NCBI GenBank assembly: GCA_019635775.1 | Contig: JAHBYU010000006.1 | Location: forward strand, 124,001 to 188,000 | Length of the DNA: 64,000 nucleotides | Reading direction: 5' to 3' | Source: Rhizobiaceae bacterium | GTDB taxonomy: Bacteria; Pseudomonadota; Alphaproteobacteria; Rhizobiales; Rhizobiaceae | Shown: positions 52,996 through 61,904 of the stretch, piece by piece | Layout of the letters: each line of letters opens with the position of its first letter | Position numbering within the stretch: position 1 is the first letter of the stretch | Program-made: the position numbers and the translations under genes | The notes under the pieces: generated by a model | What the model was told of the DNA's origin: nothing | What the model saw: only the letters and a program-made list of their open reading frames with translations | The model's database searches: none

Positions 52996-54220
52996 CATTG
53001 GGTTGTGGTACCTCACCCTTTCTGAATGGGGTGTGCTCGCCGAGATATTCGCTCATTTGCTCGACCTCGCGGCGTTCCCGTTTCAGATAGTCGGCGACGG
53101 CGTTCCGCAGTCCGGCATGGCTGATGAAGTGCGCTGACTCGGTGAGCACCGGGCGATAGCCGCGCGCAAGCTTGTGCTCGCCCTGTGCCCCGGCCTCGAC
53201 AACGCGCAGTCCCCTGGCAATCGCGAAGTCGATAGCCTGATGATAACAAACTTCGAAGTGCAGATACGGGTGATCCTCGATGCAACCCCAGTTGCGGCCG
53301 TAGAGCGTGTCTGATCCGATGAAGTTGATTGCGCCGGCGACATACCGCCCGGCTCGCTTGGCCATAACCAGCAGCACGTCATCGGCCATCCGTTCGCCGA
53401 TCAGCGAAAAGAACTTTCGATTGAGGTAAGGCCGGCCCCATTTGCGGCCGCCTGTACCCATGTAGAAGGAGAAGAAGTCGTCCCATACGCTTTCGGTAAG
53501 ACCGCTTCCGGTGATCCAGTCGATGGAAATGCCCTCCGAAAGCGCTTCGCGGCGCTCCTTCTTCAGCACCTTGCGCTTGCGTGAGGCAAGGGTGGCGAGA
53601 AAGTCGTCGTAGCTGGAATAGCCTTCATTGAAGAAATGGAACTGCTGGTCAGTCCGGCGTAGGAAACCCGCGCTGCCCAGCGCCTGCATGTCCTCGGCGT
53701 TGGCAAAGGTCACGTGTGCCGACGATATGCCGAGTTGTTGGGTGACCTGCTTCAGAGCTTCCGCCAGCGTCGGTTTGACGGCCAGGGAAGCTGTGGCGCT
53801 GCTTGCGAGAAGCCTGGGGCCGGTTGCCGGCGTAAAAGGCACGCTGGCCTGCAGCTTTGGGTAGTAGTCTCCGCCCGCTCGCTCGAATGCGTCGGCCCAG
53901 CCATGATCGAAGACATATTCACCCTGGCTGTGGGACTTCAGATAGCACGGAACCGCGCCGATCAGCCGGCCGAAGCCGTCTTCAAGACGCAGATGATGAG
54001 CCTGCCAACCCGTGTGCGGGATCGCGCAGCCTGACTCTTCCAGTATCTGTAGAAACTCGAATGACACAAAAGGGTTGTAGGGTACTTCTGACTCTATGCG
54101 GGAAGTCCCAGCGAAGCTGCTCCACTCGTCTTTGGTGAATGCCCCGATGCTTGAAGCAATGCGGACCAGCAGCCCGTCGCCCGCAACAGACCGGTCCGCT
54201 TTTTTCTCGTCGCTGGTCAT
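52964..54220 (-). CDS. FemAB-like GNAT acyltransferase (DUF482 type)
   Basis: 418-residue member of the GNAT/peptidogalycan family (DUF482). Recognisable blocks are YNPFVSFEFLQILEESG at the start, HGWADAFERAGGDYYPKLQ, and near the C-terminus SAHFISHAGLRNAVADYL. The role is unknown; the fold suggests amino-acyl or acetyl transfer. Start at 54220 is chosen, 54256 is a longer alternative; neither has a strong ribosome site. Confidence 0.82.
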   Translation of the reverse strand: MTSDEKKADRSVAGDGLLVRIASSIGAFTKDEWSSFAGTSRIESEVPYNPFVSFEFLQILEESGCAIPHTGWQAHHLRLEDGFGRLIGAVPCYLKSHSQGEYVFDHGWADAFERAGGDYYPKLQASVPFTPATGPRLLASSATASLAVKPTLAEALKQVTQQLGISSAHVTFANAEDMQALGSAGFLRRTDQQFHFFNEGYSSYDDFLATLASRKRKVLKKERREALSEGISIDWITGSGLTESVWDDFFSFYMGTGGRKWGRPYLNRKFFSLIGERMADDVLLVMAKRAGRYVAGAINFIGSDTLYGRNWGCIEDHPYLHFEVCYHQAIDFAIARGLRVVEAGAQGEHKLARGYRPVLTESAHFISHAGLRNAVADYLKRERREVEQMSEYLGEHTPFRKGEVPQPNVSESPSSKTD

Positions 54221-54299
54221 TGCCGGAATATGTATGCTGCTTTGCAGCATAAGCAAGCAGTGGGCTGTGTCATGCTGACGGCGAGGGCCTTTTAGCCGG

Positions 54300-55025
54300 C
54301 TACGCCGTCGGCTGATCTGGGTCGAAGCCTTCGAAGGTCATCTGGTCTGCGTATTTGAAGGTAAGGTCGACGGCAGGTTTGTCACGAACGGTCCACGTTA
54401 TGACGGGCAGTTTCAGCCGAGCCCGAACGAAGCTGACGAAAGGATTGGGCAAATCTCCCGCCGCGTATGACGTGAAGTCGAGGTTGTGCGCCAGCATCGC
54501 GAAATGTGCCTCGATCAGCTTGTTCTCGGTGCCGTAGGCTGTGAGGCCAGCTGGAATGTCGGGCATGAATTTCCTGAAATCACGGATCAGCCAGTGATCG
54601 AATGACATGATGGCGACCTTGCCACGATACTGGCGAAGCTGTGCCGCAACCGCTTCCACAAGACCTTCATCGTGGCCCGGGGTCCCCTTGAGCTCAACGA
54701 CCAGGGGAACCTTCCCGTTCACAACGGCAAGCAGGTCGGCAAGCAGCGGGACGTGGTCGCTTGTACCGCCGACCTTGAGGTTGCGCAGCTCCGAGGCCGT
54801 GCGCTGCCAGACGAAGCCGTCCTCGCCGGTCAGTCGATTGAGATCGTCATCGTGAATGACCACCGGAACCCGATCGGACGAGAGATGCACGTCGCATTCT
54901 ATGGCGAAGTCTTTGTCCACGGCGCGCCGGGCCGCCGTCAGCGTGTTCTCCCAGACTTTCCTGTTGAGGTCATGCAGACCGCGATGCGCGATAGGCCGTT
55001 TGGTCAGCCAAGAAATCTTCTTCAT
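54300..55025 (-). CDS. Glycerophosphodiester phosphodiesterase
   Basis: 241-residue GDPD TIM-barrel enzyme that splits glycerophosphodiesters to glycerol 3-phosphate and an alcohol. Catalytic and metal residues: His14 and Arg15 (AHRG), Glu43 and Asp45 (IECDVH) and His58 (VVIHDDDL). No signal peptide, so cytoplasmic. Seven bases after the RidA gene; probably co-transcribed. Confidence 0.9.
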   Translation of the reverse strand: MKKISWLTKRPIAHRGLHDLNRKVWENTLTAARRAVDKDFAIECDVHLSSDRVPVVIHDDDLNRLTGEDGFVWQRTASELRNLKVGGTSDHVPLLADLLAVVNGKVPLVVELKGTPGHDEGLVEAVAAQLRQYRGKVAIMSFDHWLIRDFRKFMPDIPAGLTAYGTENKLIEAHFAMLAHNLDFTSYAAGDLPNPFVSFVRARLKLPVITWTVRDKPAVDLTFKYADQMTFEGFDPDQPTA

Positions 55026-55032
55026 GACGTGC

Positions 55033-55497
55033 TCAGGCGATCTCGATGATGGCTTCGATCTCAACTGCGGCATTGAGCGGCAAGGATGCCGTCCCCACGG
55101 CCGAGCGCGCATGCTTGCCACGCTCGCCAAGCACTTCGGCCAGAAAGTCGGAAGCTCCGTTGGCGACCAGGTGCTGTTCAGTGAAGCCCGGCGCAGACGC
55201 GACAAAGGCCGTGATCTTGATGATCCGCACAATCCGCTCAAGGTCCCCAAGCGCCGCTTTCGCCTGCGCAAGGATGTTGACGGCGCAGAGCTTGGCCGCC
55301 TCTCGACCAGCTGCCGTATCGACATCCCGCCCGAGAAGCCCGGAAGCCTGAAGCTTGCCATCCTTGAGAGGCAACTGGCCAGCAGTGAAAAGCAGGTTGC
55401 CCGTTGTCGAGAAGGGTACATAGTTCGCCGCAGGCGCCGCCGCAGCGGGCAGAGACACGCCAAGTTTCTCCAGCCGCTTTTCGATTGTATCGCCCAT
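55033..55497 (-). CDS. RidA/YjgF-family protein
   Basis: 154-residue member of the RidA family, trimeric enamine/imine deaminase relatives. The N-terminal extension (MGDTIEKRLEKLGVSLPAAA) and the block TAGQLPLKDG place it in the longer Rid subgroup found in alphaproteobacteria. ARSAVGTASLPLNAAVEIEAI near the end lacks the Arg of canonical RidA (RxxVxVxxLP position has Ser-Ala), so activity may differ. AGGA upstream. Confidence 0.85.
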   Translation of the reverse strand: MGDTIEKRLEKLGVSLPAAAAPAANYVPFSTTGNLLFTAGQLPLKDGKLQASGLLGRDVDTAAGREAAKLCAVNILAQAKAALGDLERIVRIIKITAFVASAPGFTEQHLVANGASDFLAEVLGERGKHARSAVGTASLPLNAAVEIEAIIEIA

Positions 55498-55629
55498 CGT
55501 CTTTGTCCTATTTCTTGATGCATGTCGCTGCGGGCGCTGAACCTGCTATTTTTGCCTCGCTTCCGCCATGACTTTTTTTATGGTGGGACAATGTTACCGC
55601 GGTCGTGGCCGCATATGTTGGAGTACTTT

Positions 55630-56454
55630 ATGCGCGCTGTGCGCCCTGTCGCCTTTGCCCTCTTGGCTTTTCCGCTGCTTAGCTCGGCTGCGGGCGCCGT
55701 GCCCCTTATCCAGCATCGTGCCGTGTACGACCTGAAGCTTAAGCAGGCTTCCGAACGCTCCGGAATAACGGGTATCTCCGGGAGGATGGTCTATGAGTTG
55801 AGGGGTTCTGCCTGCGACGGCTACACCGTGCGTTTCCGCTACGTAACGGAATCGAGCACGTCAGAAGCTTCGCAGATGACCGACCAGCAGACGACGACCT
55901 ATGAGGACGCCGAAGGCAAGACGTTCAGCTTTTCGACGAAATCATACACGGACCAGAACCTCGACAAGGAGCTACGCGGCAATGCGACCCGGGAGGCCGA
56001 CGGGGTAAAGATACAGATCGACAAGCCTGAGCCGAAAAGCTTTGACCTGCAGCCGACCCAGTTCCCGACGCAACACCTGATCGATCTGATCGCACGCGCC
56101 AAGACCGGCGAGACCTTTTACGAAACCAGCATCTTTGACGGCTCCGAGGAGGCTGACAAGGCGATGACGACAACGGTCATCGTGGGTAAGCCGGCGAATG
56201 CAAGCACCAGCGACCCGGAGTACAAGGCGCTGAACAAACTGAGCGGAGAAAAGTTCTGGCCGGTCGACATTGCCTATTTTGACGAGAGCAAGGAAGGCGG
56301 AGAGGAAACGCCGGACTACCGGATCAGCTTCAAGCTTTATGAAAACGGGCTGACCCGAGATCTCGACATGGACTACGGCGATTTCACGATCCACGGCCAA
56401 TTGGTCGATCTCGCTGTCTTCGAGCCCGACGACAAGACAAGCTGCGACAAATAG
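55630..56454 (+). CDS. eipB: Cell-envelope integrity protein EipB (DUF1849)
   Basis: 274-residue periplasmic protein of the DUF1849 family, whose Brucella member EipB maintains the envelope and forms a spiral beta-barrel. A signal peptide ends at about residue 24 (AAGAV). The two conserved cysteines are in GSACDGY and near the C-terminus in KTSCDK, and form a disulfide in EipB. GTTGGAG lies 7 bases before the ATG at 55630, which decides the start. Followed by the DUF4031 gene after 7 bases. Confidence 0.88.
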   Translation: MRAVRPVAFALLAFPLLSSAAGAVPLIQHRAVYDLKLKQASERSGITGISGRMVYELRGSACDGYTVRFRYVTESSTSEASQMTDQQTTTYEDAEGKTFSFSTKSYTDQNLDKELRGNATREADGVKIQIDKPEPKSFDLQPTQFPTQHLIDLIARAKTGETFYETSIFDGSEEADKAMTTTVIVGKPANASTSDPEYKALNKLSGEKFWPVDIAYFDESKEGGEETPDYRISFKLYENGLTRDLDMDYGDFTIHGQLVDLAVFEPDDKTSCDK

Positions 56455-56461
56455 GCTGCCG

Positions 56462-56749
56462 GTGGCGGTCTATGTGGACGATCCGCTTTGGCGATGGGCA
56501 GGCCATAAATGGGGCCACATGCTGGCCGACAGCGAGGAAGAACTCCATCGCTTCGCAGCGCTGATTGGAGTCCATCGGCTGCTTTATCAGGGCCCGCCGA
56601 AAACGTCGGCTCCCCACTACGACATCACCGGGCTCGAAAGGGCGAGGGCCATCCGGCTTGGCGCGATCGCCTGCAATCGCGAGCAGATCGTCACCGTGTT
56701 CCGACGGGTCAAGGTGGCGAACGGCAAAGTCCGCCGCAACAGGTCATGA
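56462..56749 (+). CDS. DUF4031 family protein
   Basis: 95-residue protein with VYVDDPLWRWAGHKWGHM at the start and HYDITGLERARAI in the middle, which define DUF4031. Begins with GTG, 7 bases after eipB. Function unknown. Confidence 0.82.
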   Translation: MAVYVDDPLWRWAGHKWGHMLADSEEELHRFAALIGVHRLLYQGPPKTSAPHYDITGLERARAIRLGAIACNREQIVTVFRRVKVANGKVRRNRS

Positions 56750-56836
56750 CACGACGGTCGGGTCGGCTTGACGTGGCCCTGCATTCGAAGGCTTGCATCG
56801 CAAGGGTTTAGCGGGTATATGCCCGCCCATTCCACA

Positions 56837-56909
56837 CACGGACTTGGTTTCCGGCCGGGAGAAATCCGGCGGCGACCGCCGGTGATGTCTAGAGACATCT
56901 ACGTCCGTG
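56837..56909 (+). promoter_or_regulatory. Structured RNA leader of rpsB
   Basis: Three nested pairings just upstream of rpsB: outer CACGGAC (56837-56843)/GTCCGTG (56903-56909), then two hairpins CCGGCGG (56866-56872)/CCGCCGG (56876-56882) with a three-base loop and GATGTCT (56884-56890)/AGACATC (56893-56899) with a two-base loop. This is a compact multi-branched leader ending 26 bases before the rpsB ATG, a likely site for autoregulation by S2. Confidence 0.6.
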
Positions 56910-56935
56910 GAGGCTAACCGGAAAGGAACTTTTGA

Positions 56936-57712
56936 ATGGCTCTGCCAGACTTCAGCATGCGCCAGCTTTTGGAAGCTGGTGTTCACTTCGGCCACCAGAC
57001 GCATCGCTGGAATCCGAAGATGGCGCAGTATATCTACGGCGCCCGCAACAACATCCACATCATCGACCTGTCGCAGACGGTTCCGCTTCTGGAGCAGGCA
57101 CTCAAGCAGGTTTCAGACACCGTCGCCAAGGGCGGCCGCGTTCTGTTTGTCGGCACCAAGCGTCAGGCATCGGACATCATCGCTGACGCCGCGCAGCGTT
57201 CGGCCCAGTATTATGTCAACTCCCGCTGGCTCGGCGGCATGCTGACCAACTGGAAGACGATATCCAATTCTATCGCTCGTCTGCGCAAGCTGGACGAACT
57301 GCTTTCCGGCGAGGCTCAGGGCTTCACCAAGAAGGAGCGTCTCAACCTCGATCGCGAGCGCGAGAAGCTCGACAAGGCTCTGGGCGGTATCAAGGACATG
57401 GGTTCGACGCCGGACCTCATGTTCGTTATCGACACCAACAAGGAAGCGATTGCCATCCTTGAAGCCAAGCGTCTCGGAATTCCGGTCGTTGCGGTTATCG
57501 ACTCCAACTGCGATCCGGACCTGATCGATTTTCCGATCCCCGGCAACGACGACGCCGCGCGCGCCATTCAGCTCTATTGCGACCTGATTGCGAAGGCGGC
57601 AGTGGACGGCATCGCGCGCCAGCAGGGTGCGCTTGGCATGGACATCGGTGCGTCTGCCGAAGCTCCGGTTGAGCCCGCGCTTGGCGAAGAGGAAGCCAAG
57701 CCCGAAGCCTGA
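56936..57712 (+). CDS. rpsB: 30S ribosomal protein S2
   Basis: 258-residue S2, complete with [15 protein letters not shown] near the start and [14 protein letters not shown] in the middle. The C-terminus has a Glu/Ala/Pro-rich tail ([16 protein letters not shown]). AAAGGAA upstream. Heads the rpsB-tsf-pyrH-frr-uppS-cdsA-rseP-bamA block. Confidence 0.98.
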   Translation: MALPDFSMRQLLEAGVHFGHQTHRWNPKMAQYIYGARNNIHIIDLSQTVPLLEQALKQVSDTVAKGGRVLFVGTKRQASDIIADAAQRSAQYYVNSRWLGGMLTNWKTISNSIARLRKLDELLSGEAQGFTKKERLNLDREREKLDKALGGIKDMGSTPDLMFVIDTNKEAIAILEAKRLGIPVVAVIDSNCDPDLIDFPIPGNDDAARAIQLYCDLIAKAAVDGIARQQGALGMDIGASAEAPVEPALGEEEAKPEA

Positions 57713-57731
57713 TCCAAGGCGCGATGAAGAT

Positions 57732-57756
57732 TTGAAGGCCGTCGCTTGGCCTTCAA
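57732..57756 (+). other. Hairpin in rpsB-tsf spacer (first)
   Basis: Perfect nine-base repeat TTGAAGGCC/GGCCTTCAA with a seven-base loop, 19 bases after rpsB. No T-run follows, so it may be a processing or partial attenuation site. Confidence 0.6.
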
Positions 57757-57778
57757 GCGACCAGTTTAGGGATTTTGC

Positions 57779-57811
57779 CCGGAGCGCCATTGATACCCGA
57801 TGGTGCTCCGG
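57779..57811 (+). other. Hairpin in rpsB-tsf spacer (second)
   Basis: Twelve-base stem CCGGAGCGCCAT (57779-57790)/ATGGTGCTCCGG (57800-57811) with one G-U pair and a nine-base loop, 23 bases before the tsf start. Confidence 0.6.
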
Positions 57812-57834
57812 CGCGTTTAGAGAAAGAGGCTAGG

Positions 57835-58758
57835 ATGAGCATTTCGGCAGCGATGGTGAAGGAACTCCGCGAACTGACCGGCGCGGGCATGATGGACTGC
57901 AAGACAGCCCTCACCGAAACCAACGGAAACATGGAAGAAGCAGTCGACTGGCTGCGCAAGAAGGGCATTTCGAAGGCCGACAAGAAGGCTGGCCGCACCG
58001 CGGCCGAAGGGTTGATCGGTGTCGACTCCGGCCTGCGTGAGGCTGTTGTCGTCGAGGTTAATTCGGAAACCGACTTCGTCGCCCGCAACGAACAGTTCCA
58101 GGACCTGGTGCGCAACATCGCAAAGGTGGCGCTTGCCTTCGGTGGCGACCAGCAAAAGGTCGAGCACGAGAAGTACCCCGGCAACGAAAAGACCGTGGCC
58201 GAGGTGGTCAAGGATGCCGTGGGCACGATCGGCGAGAACATTTCCTTCCGCCGCTCCGCGAAGCTTTCCGTGCAGCAGGGGGTTGTCGCGACCTATGTCC
58301 ACAATGCCGTGACCGACGGTCTTGGCAAGCTCGGCGTGCTCGTCGCGGTGGAAACCACCGGCAATGCCGATGCAGCAAACGCGATCGCGCGTCAGGTGGC
58401 CATGCACGTGGCTGCCACAAGCCCGCTTGCGCTGAATGTCGACGAGTTGGATCCGTCTGCGATCGAGCGCGAGAAGGCGATCTTCTCTGATCAGGCCCGT
58501 CAGTCTGGAAAGCCCGAGAACATTATCGAGAAGATGGTGGAAGGCCGGCTTCGCAAGTTCTACGAAGAGGTAGTTCTTTTGAAGCAGGCATTCGTTCTCA
58601 ATCCGGACGTGACGGTCGAGCAGGCCTTGAAGGACGCCGAGAAGGAGATCGGCGCACCTGCAAAGATCGCTGGCTATGTGCGCTTTGCGCTGGGCGAGGG
58701 GATCGAGAAGGAAGTGTCCGACTTTGCTGCGGAAGTTGCCGCCACGGTAAAAAAGTAA
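57835..58758 (+). CDS. tsf: Elongation factor Ts
   Basis: 307-residue guanine-exchange factor for EF-Tu. N-terminal UBA-like domain has [16 protein letters not shown]; the core has [15 protein letters not shown]. The ATG at 57835 follows a GAGGCTAGG stretch and matches family length. Confidence 0.98.
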   Translation: MSISAAMVKELRELTGAGMMDCKTALTETNGNMEEAVDWLRKKGISKADKKAGRTAAEGLIGVDSGLREAVVVEVNSETDFVARNEQFQDLVRNIAKVALAFGGDQQKVEHEKYPGNEKTVAEVVKDAVGTIGENISFRRSAKLSVQQGVVATYVHNAVTDGLGKLGVLVAVETTGNADAANAIARQVAMHVAATSPLALNVDELDPSAIEREKAIFSDQARQSGKPENIIEKMVEGRLRKFYEEVVLLKQAFVLNPDVTVEQALKDAEKEIGAPAKIAGYVRFALGEGIEKEVSDFAAEVAATVKK

Positions 58759-58800
58759 CGCATCATCAAGTGCTTCAAGGCCGTTTCGGACTCTGAATCT

Positions 58801-58832
58801 GAAGGGCGCCGCGTGACATCGCGGCGCCCTTC
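58801..58832 (+). terminator. Strong hairpin between tsf and pyrH
   Basis: Thirteen-base perfect stem GAAGGGCGCCGCG/CGCGGCGCCCTTC with a six-base loop, 43 bases after tsf. No T-run follows, so termination may be partial. Confidence 0.6.
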
Positions 58833-58901
58833 GTGTATCGCAAATTCGCTCGCGCCTGCTGGCAGCGTCCAAGCGCCGGCGCGCCCAACTATGAGGATCC
58901 C

Positions 58902-59621
58902 ATGACATCAACGCCCCGATACCGACGAGTTCTGCTCAAGGCGTCGGGTGAAGCGCTCATGGGTGAACAGCATTTCGGTATCGACGTTTCCGTCGTGGAC
59001 CGCATCGCCGCCGACATTGCCGAGGCCCGGGCGATGGGCATTGAGGTCGGGGTCGTCATCGGGGGAGGCAACATCTTCCGCGGTGTCGCCGTGGCTTCAA
59101 AGGGCGGTGACCGCGTAACCGGCGACCACATGGGCATGCTGGCCACCGTCATCAACTCCCTGGCCCTCCGCACATCCCTCGTGAAGCTCGGCGTCGACGC
59201 AGTCGTGCTCTCCGCCATAGCCATGCCGGAACTCTGCGAGAGCTTCTCACAACGACAGGCCACGGCCTATATGGACCAGGGCAAGGTTGTCATCTTCGCA
59301 GGCGGAACAGGCAATCCGTTTTTCACGACCGATTCGGCCGCCGCGCTGCGAGCCGCAGAAATTGGCGCCGACGCGCTGTTCAAGGGAACACAGGTGGACG
59401 GCGTCTATTCCGCCGATCCCAAGAAGGACCCGAACGCGACCCGCTTCGAGCACATCACCCATGCCGAGGTCATCAACAAGGGTCTGTCGATCATGGATAC
59501 CGCCGCGATCGCGCTTGCGCGTGAAAACCACATTCCGATAATCGTCTATTCGATACATGAGCGTGGCGGTTTCGGCGAAATCCTTCGTGGCGGCGGACGT
59601 TGTACCGTCGTTGCTGACTGA
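58902..59621 (+). CDS. pyrH: UMP kinase
   Basis: 239-residue bacterial UMP kinase (amino-acid-kinase fold), giving UDP. LLKASGEALMG, IGGGNIFRG and FTTDSAAALRAAE are diagnostic. GAGG precedes the ATG at 58902. Confidence 0.97.
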   Translation: MTSTPRYRRVLLKASGEALMGEQHFGIDVSVVDRIAADIAEARAMGIEVGVVIGGGNIFRGVAVASKGGDRVTGDHMGMLATVINSLALRTSLVKLGVDAVVLSAIAMPELCESFSQRQATAYMDQGKVVIFAGGTGNPFFTTDSAAALRAAEIGADALFKGTQVDGVYSADPKKDPNATRFEHITHAEVINKGLSIMDTAAIALARENHIPIIVYSIHERGGFGEILRGGGRCTVVAD

Positions 59622-59657
59622 AGAAGAACAGGACGCGAAGAGTTCTAGGAGACGGAT

Positions 59658-60215
59658 ATGGCAAGCGGAGACTTTCAGGATATCCAGCGTCGCATGGAAG
59701 GCGCGATCAGCGCCTTCAAGCAGGATCTCGCCTCGTTGCGGACGGGACGGGCCTCGAGCAACCTTCTGGATGCCGTGGTCGTCAAGGCGTACGGTGCTGA
59801 CATGCCTCTCAACCAGGTCGCGACCGTGTCGGTCCCGGAGCCGCGCATGATTGCGGTGTCGATCTGGGACAAAAGCCTGGTCAGTGCTGTCGACCGCTCG
59901 ATCCGCGAGGCAAACCTTGGCTTCAATCCGATCGTCGATGGCACCATGCTGCGCATTCCCCTGCCGGAATTGAACGAGCAGCGGCGCAAGGAACTGGTGA
60001 AGATCGCGCACGGCTACGCCGAGAATGCGCGCGTCGCCATCCGTCATGTGCGGCGCGACGGGATGGACTTCCTCAAGAAGGCCGAGAAGGATGGCGATAT
60101 CGGTGAGGACGATCAGCGCCGTGAATCGGAACGGGTCCAGAAACTCACCGATGAGACGATCTCCAGCGTAGATGGCTTGCTGTCCGAAAAGGAAGCAGAA
60201 ATCATGCAGGTCTGA
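59658..60215 (+). CDS. frr: Ribosome recycling factor
   Basis: 185-residue RRF, standard length, with [13 protein letters not shown] and VEKx-like helical arms ([13 protein letters not shown]). AGGAGA upstream. Splits post-termination ribosomes with EF-G. Confidence 0.97.
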   Translation: MASGDFQDIQRRMEGAISAFKQDLASLRTGRASSNLLDAVVVKAYGADMPLNQVATVSVPEPRMIAVSIWDKSLVSAVDRSIREANLGFNPIVDGTMLRIPLPELNEQRRKELVKIAHGYAENARVAIRHVRRDGMDFLKKAEKDGDIGEDDQRRESERVQKLTDETISSVDGLLSEKEAEIMQV

Positions 60216-60260
60216 TCGACGTTTGGTGTCCCTGCGGACGGCAGGGATGAAAGAGAAGCT

Positions 60261-60992
60261 ATGAGCACGCCCGAGCACGTCGCGATCATCATGGATGGCA
60301 ATGGCCGCTGGGCAAAGTCGCGCGGCCTGCCACGCGTCGCCGGGCATCGGGCAGGCGTCGAGGCGCTGAGGAAGACGGTTCGAGCGGCTGCCGATCAGGG
60401 TGTGCGATGGCTCACCGTCTATGCGTTCTCTTCTGAGAACTGGTCGCGGCCGAAATCCGAGGTCAGCGACCTCATGGGGCTACTGAAACTGTTCATTCGC
60501 CGCGATCTGGCCGAACTGCACCACAGCGGTGTTCGCGTGAAGGTCATTGGCGAACGAGATGGCCTCGCGCCTGATATCGCCGCACTTCTCGAAGAGGCCG
60601 AAAGCCTGACCTCGAACAATCGCAAGCTCAATCTGGTTATCGCCTTCAACTATGGGGGGCGTGACGAGATCGTCCGTGCGGCGCGAAAGATAGCGGAGGC
60701 AACTCTACGGGGCGAGGTCGACCCGCGTTCGCTGTCTCAGGAGGACTTCGCCGGCTTCCTCGACACTGCCGGTATCCCCGATCCCGACCTGGTGGTACGC
60801 ACCAGCGGCGAGCAGCGCATGTCAAACTTCCTGCCCTGGCAATCCGGCTACAGCGAACTCGTTTTCCTGTCCTGCTATTGGCCGGAGTTCACAGCCGAGC
60901 ACTTCAATGATGCGCTACGACAATACGCATCGCGCGAAAGGCGATTCGGAGGCCGGATGCCTCAGGACGTGGAGAGGGGTGTCGCGTCGTGA
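60261..60992 (+). CDS. uppS: Undecaprenyl/isoprenyl diphosphate synthase
   Basis: 243-residue cis-prenyltransferase making the C55 lipid carrier. [10 protein letters not shown] with the catalytic Asp, [13 protein letters not shown] and [15 protein letters not shown] are diagnostic. Followed after 19 bases by cdsA. Confidence 0.97.
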   Translation: MSTPEHVAIIMDGNGRWAKSRGLPRVAGHRAGVEALRKTVRAAADQGVRWLTVYAFSSENWSRPKSEVSDLMGLLKLFIRRDLAELHHSGVRVKVIGERDGLAPDIAALLEEAESLTSNNRKLNLVIAFNYGGRDEIVRAARKIAEATLRGEVDPRSLSQEDFAGFLDTAGIPDPDLVVRTSGEQRMSNFLPWQSGYSELVFLSCYWPEFTAEHFNDALRQYASRERRFGGRMPQDVERGVAS

Positions 60993-61011
60993 TCGGGGCC
61001 GCGCGCGACCA

Positions 61012-61827
61012 ATGAGCAATCTCCAACTCAGAATCATTTCGGCGGTTGTTCTCGCCGTCGTTGTGCTTGCGGTTACCTATCTTGGCGGTGCCGCATTCCG
61101 TGTCCTAGCCGCGGCGATTGCGGCAGCGATGTTCTATGAGTGGTGCGTGATATCACGCGGCGTGACCGCTGTTCGCGATCAGATGTTGGCCGCTCTGTTA
61201 CTCGCGGTCGTCCTCGCGGGCATTATTCTTGGATACCCAGCGTTGCCCATTCTAGCGATCATCGCAATCTCGACAGTCGTTGTCTTTGTCGTATGCCGAA
61301 TCGCCGGGCAGGACGCCTGGGTGCCTGCCGGACTCGCTTACACGGGTCTGTCCGGGTTCTCGCTGGCGTTCCTGCGTGGTGATGACCAAGCGGGCCTCGT
61401 GGCGATTCTTTTCCTGTTCGCGGTTGTTTGGGCAACTGACATAGCCGCCTATTTCGTGGGACGTTCGGTAGGCGGCCCAAAGCTTGCGCCCGCCATTTCG
61501 CCTGGCAAGACACAGAGCGGCGCCGTGGGTGGAATCGCAGGCGGTGTTCTTGCCGGACTCGCTGTCGCCATCGTCGCCGGCCTTCAGTCGTATGCGCTAC
61601 TGGCCTTCGTGGCGTTGGTTCTTTCTGTCGTCTCGCAGGCGGGAGATCTGTTCGAATCCTGGGTCAAGCGGCGGCATGGGGTCAAAGATTCCGGCAACCT
61701 TATCCCAGGCCATGGCGGCGTGATGGATCGGGCAGACGGACTGGTTGTCGCCGCTTTTGTGCTCTATGCGGTCGGTGTGCTGCTGTCCGGTCCGGACACG
61801 CCTGCGCAAGCTTTGTTTGCGATCTGA
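61012..61827 (+). CDS. cdsA: Phosphatidate cytidylyltransferase
   Basis: 271-residue inner-membrane enzyme making CDP-diacylglycerol. About eight hydrophobic segments, then the family signature SPGKTQSGAVGG and GDLFESWVKRRHGVKDSGNLIPGHGGVMDR, here split by two short gaps. Start at 61012 directly precedes the first helix. Confidence 0.95.
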   Translation: MSNLQLRIISAVVLAVVVLAVTYLGGAAFRVLAAAIAAAMFYEWCVISRGVTAVRDQMLAALLLAVVLAGIILGYPALPILAIIAISTVVVFVVCRIAGQDAWVPAGLAYTGLSGFSLAFLRGDDQAGLVAILFLFAVVWATDIAAYFVGRSVGGPKLAPAISPGKTQSGAVGGIAGGVLAGLAVAIVAGLQSYALLAFVALVLSVVSQAGDLFESWVKRRHGVKDSGNLIPGHGGVMDRADGLVVAAFVLYAVGVLLSGPDTPAQALFAI

Positions 61828-61904
61828 GGGGTTCCTGTAGTGCTGCCACGGATTTGCCCGTATTCGAGGCACACTTGCCGCGCGACGACGTCTGAGGAAG
61901 CGAT

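Noticed and set aside
57817-58911. Long minus-strand frame opposite tsf
   Set aside because: Reverse of the conserved tsf gene; no ribosome site or family features.
61828-61904. Possible loss of dxr between cdsA and rseP
   Set aside because: Some proteobacteria have dxr here, but as far as I recall it lies elsewhere in several rhizobia, so a 77-base spacer is not a sign of deletion.
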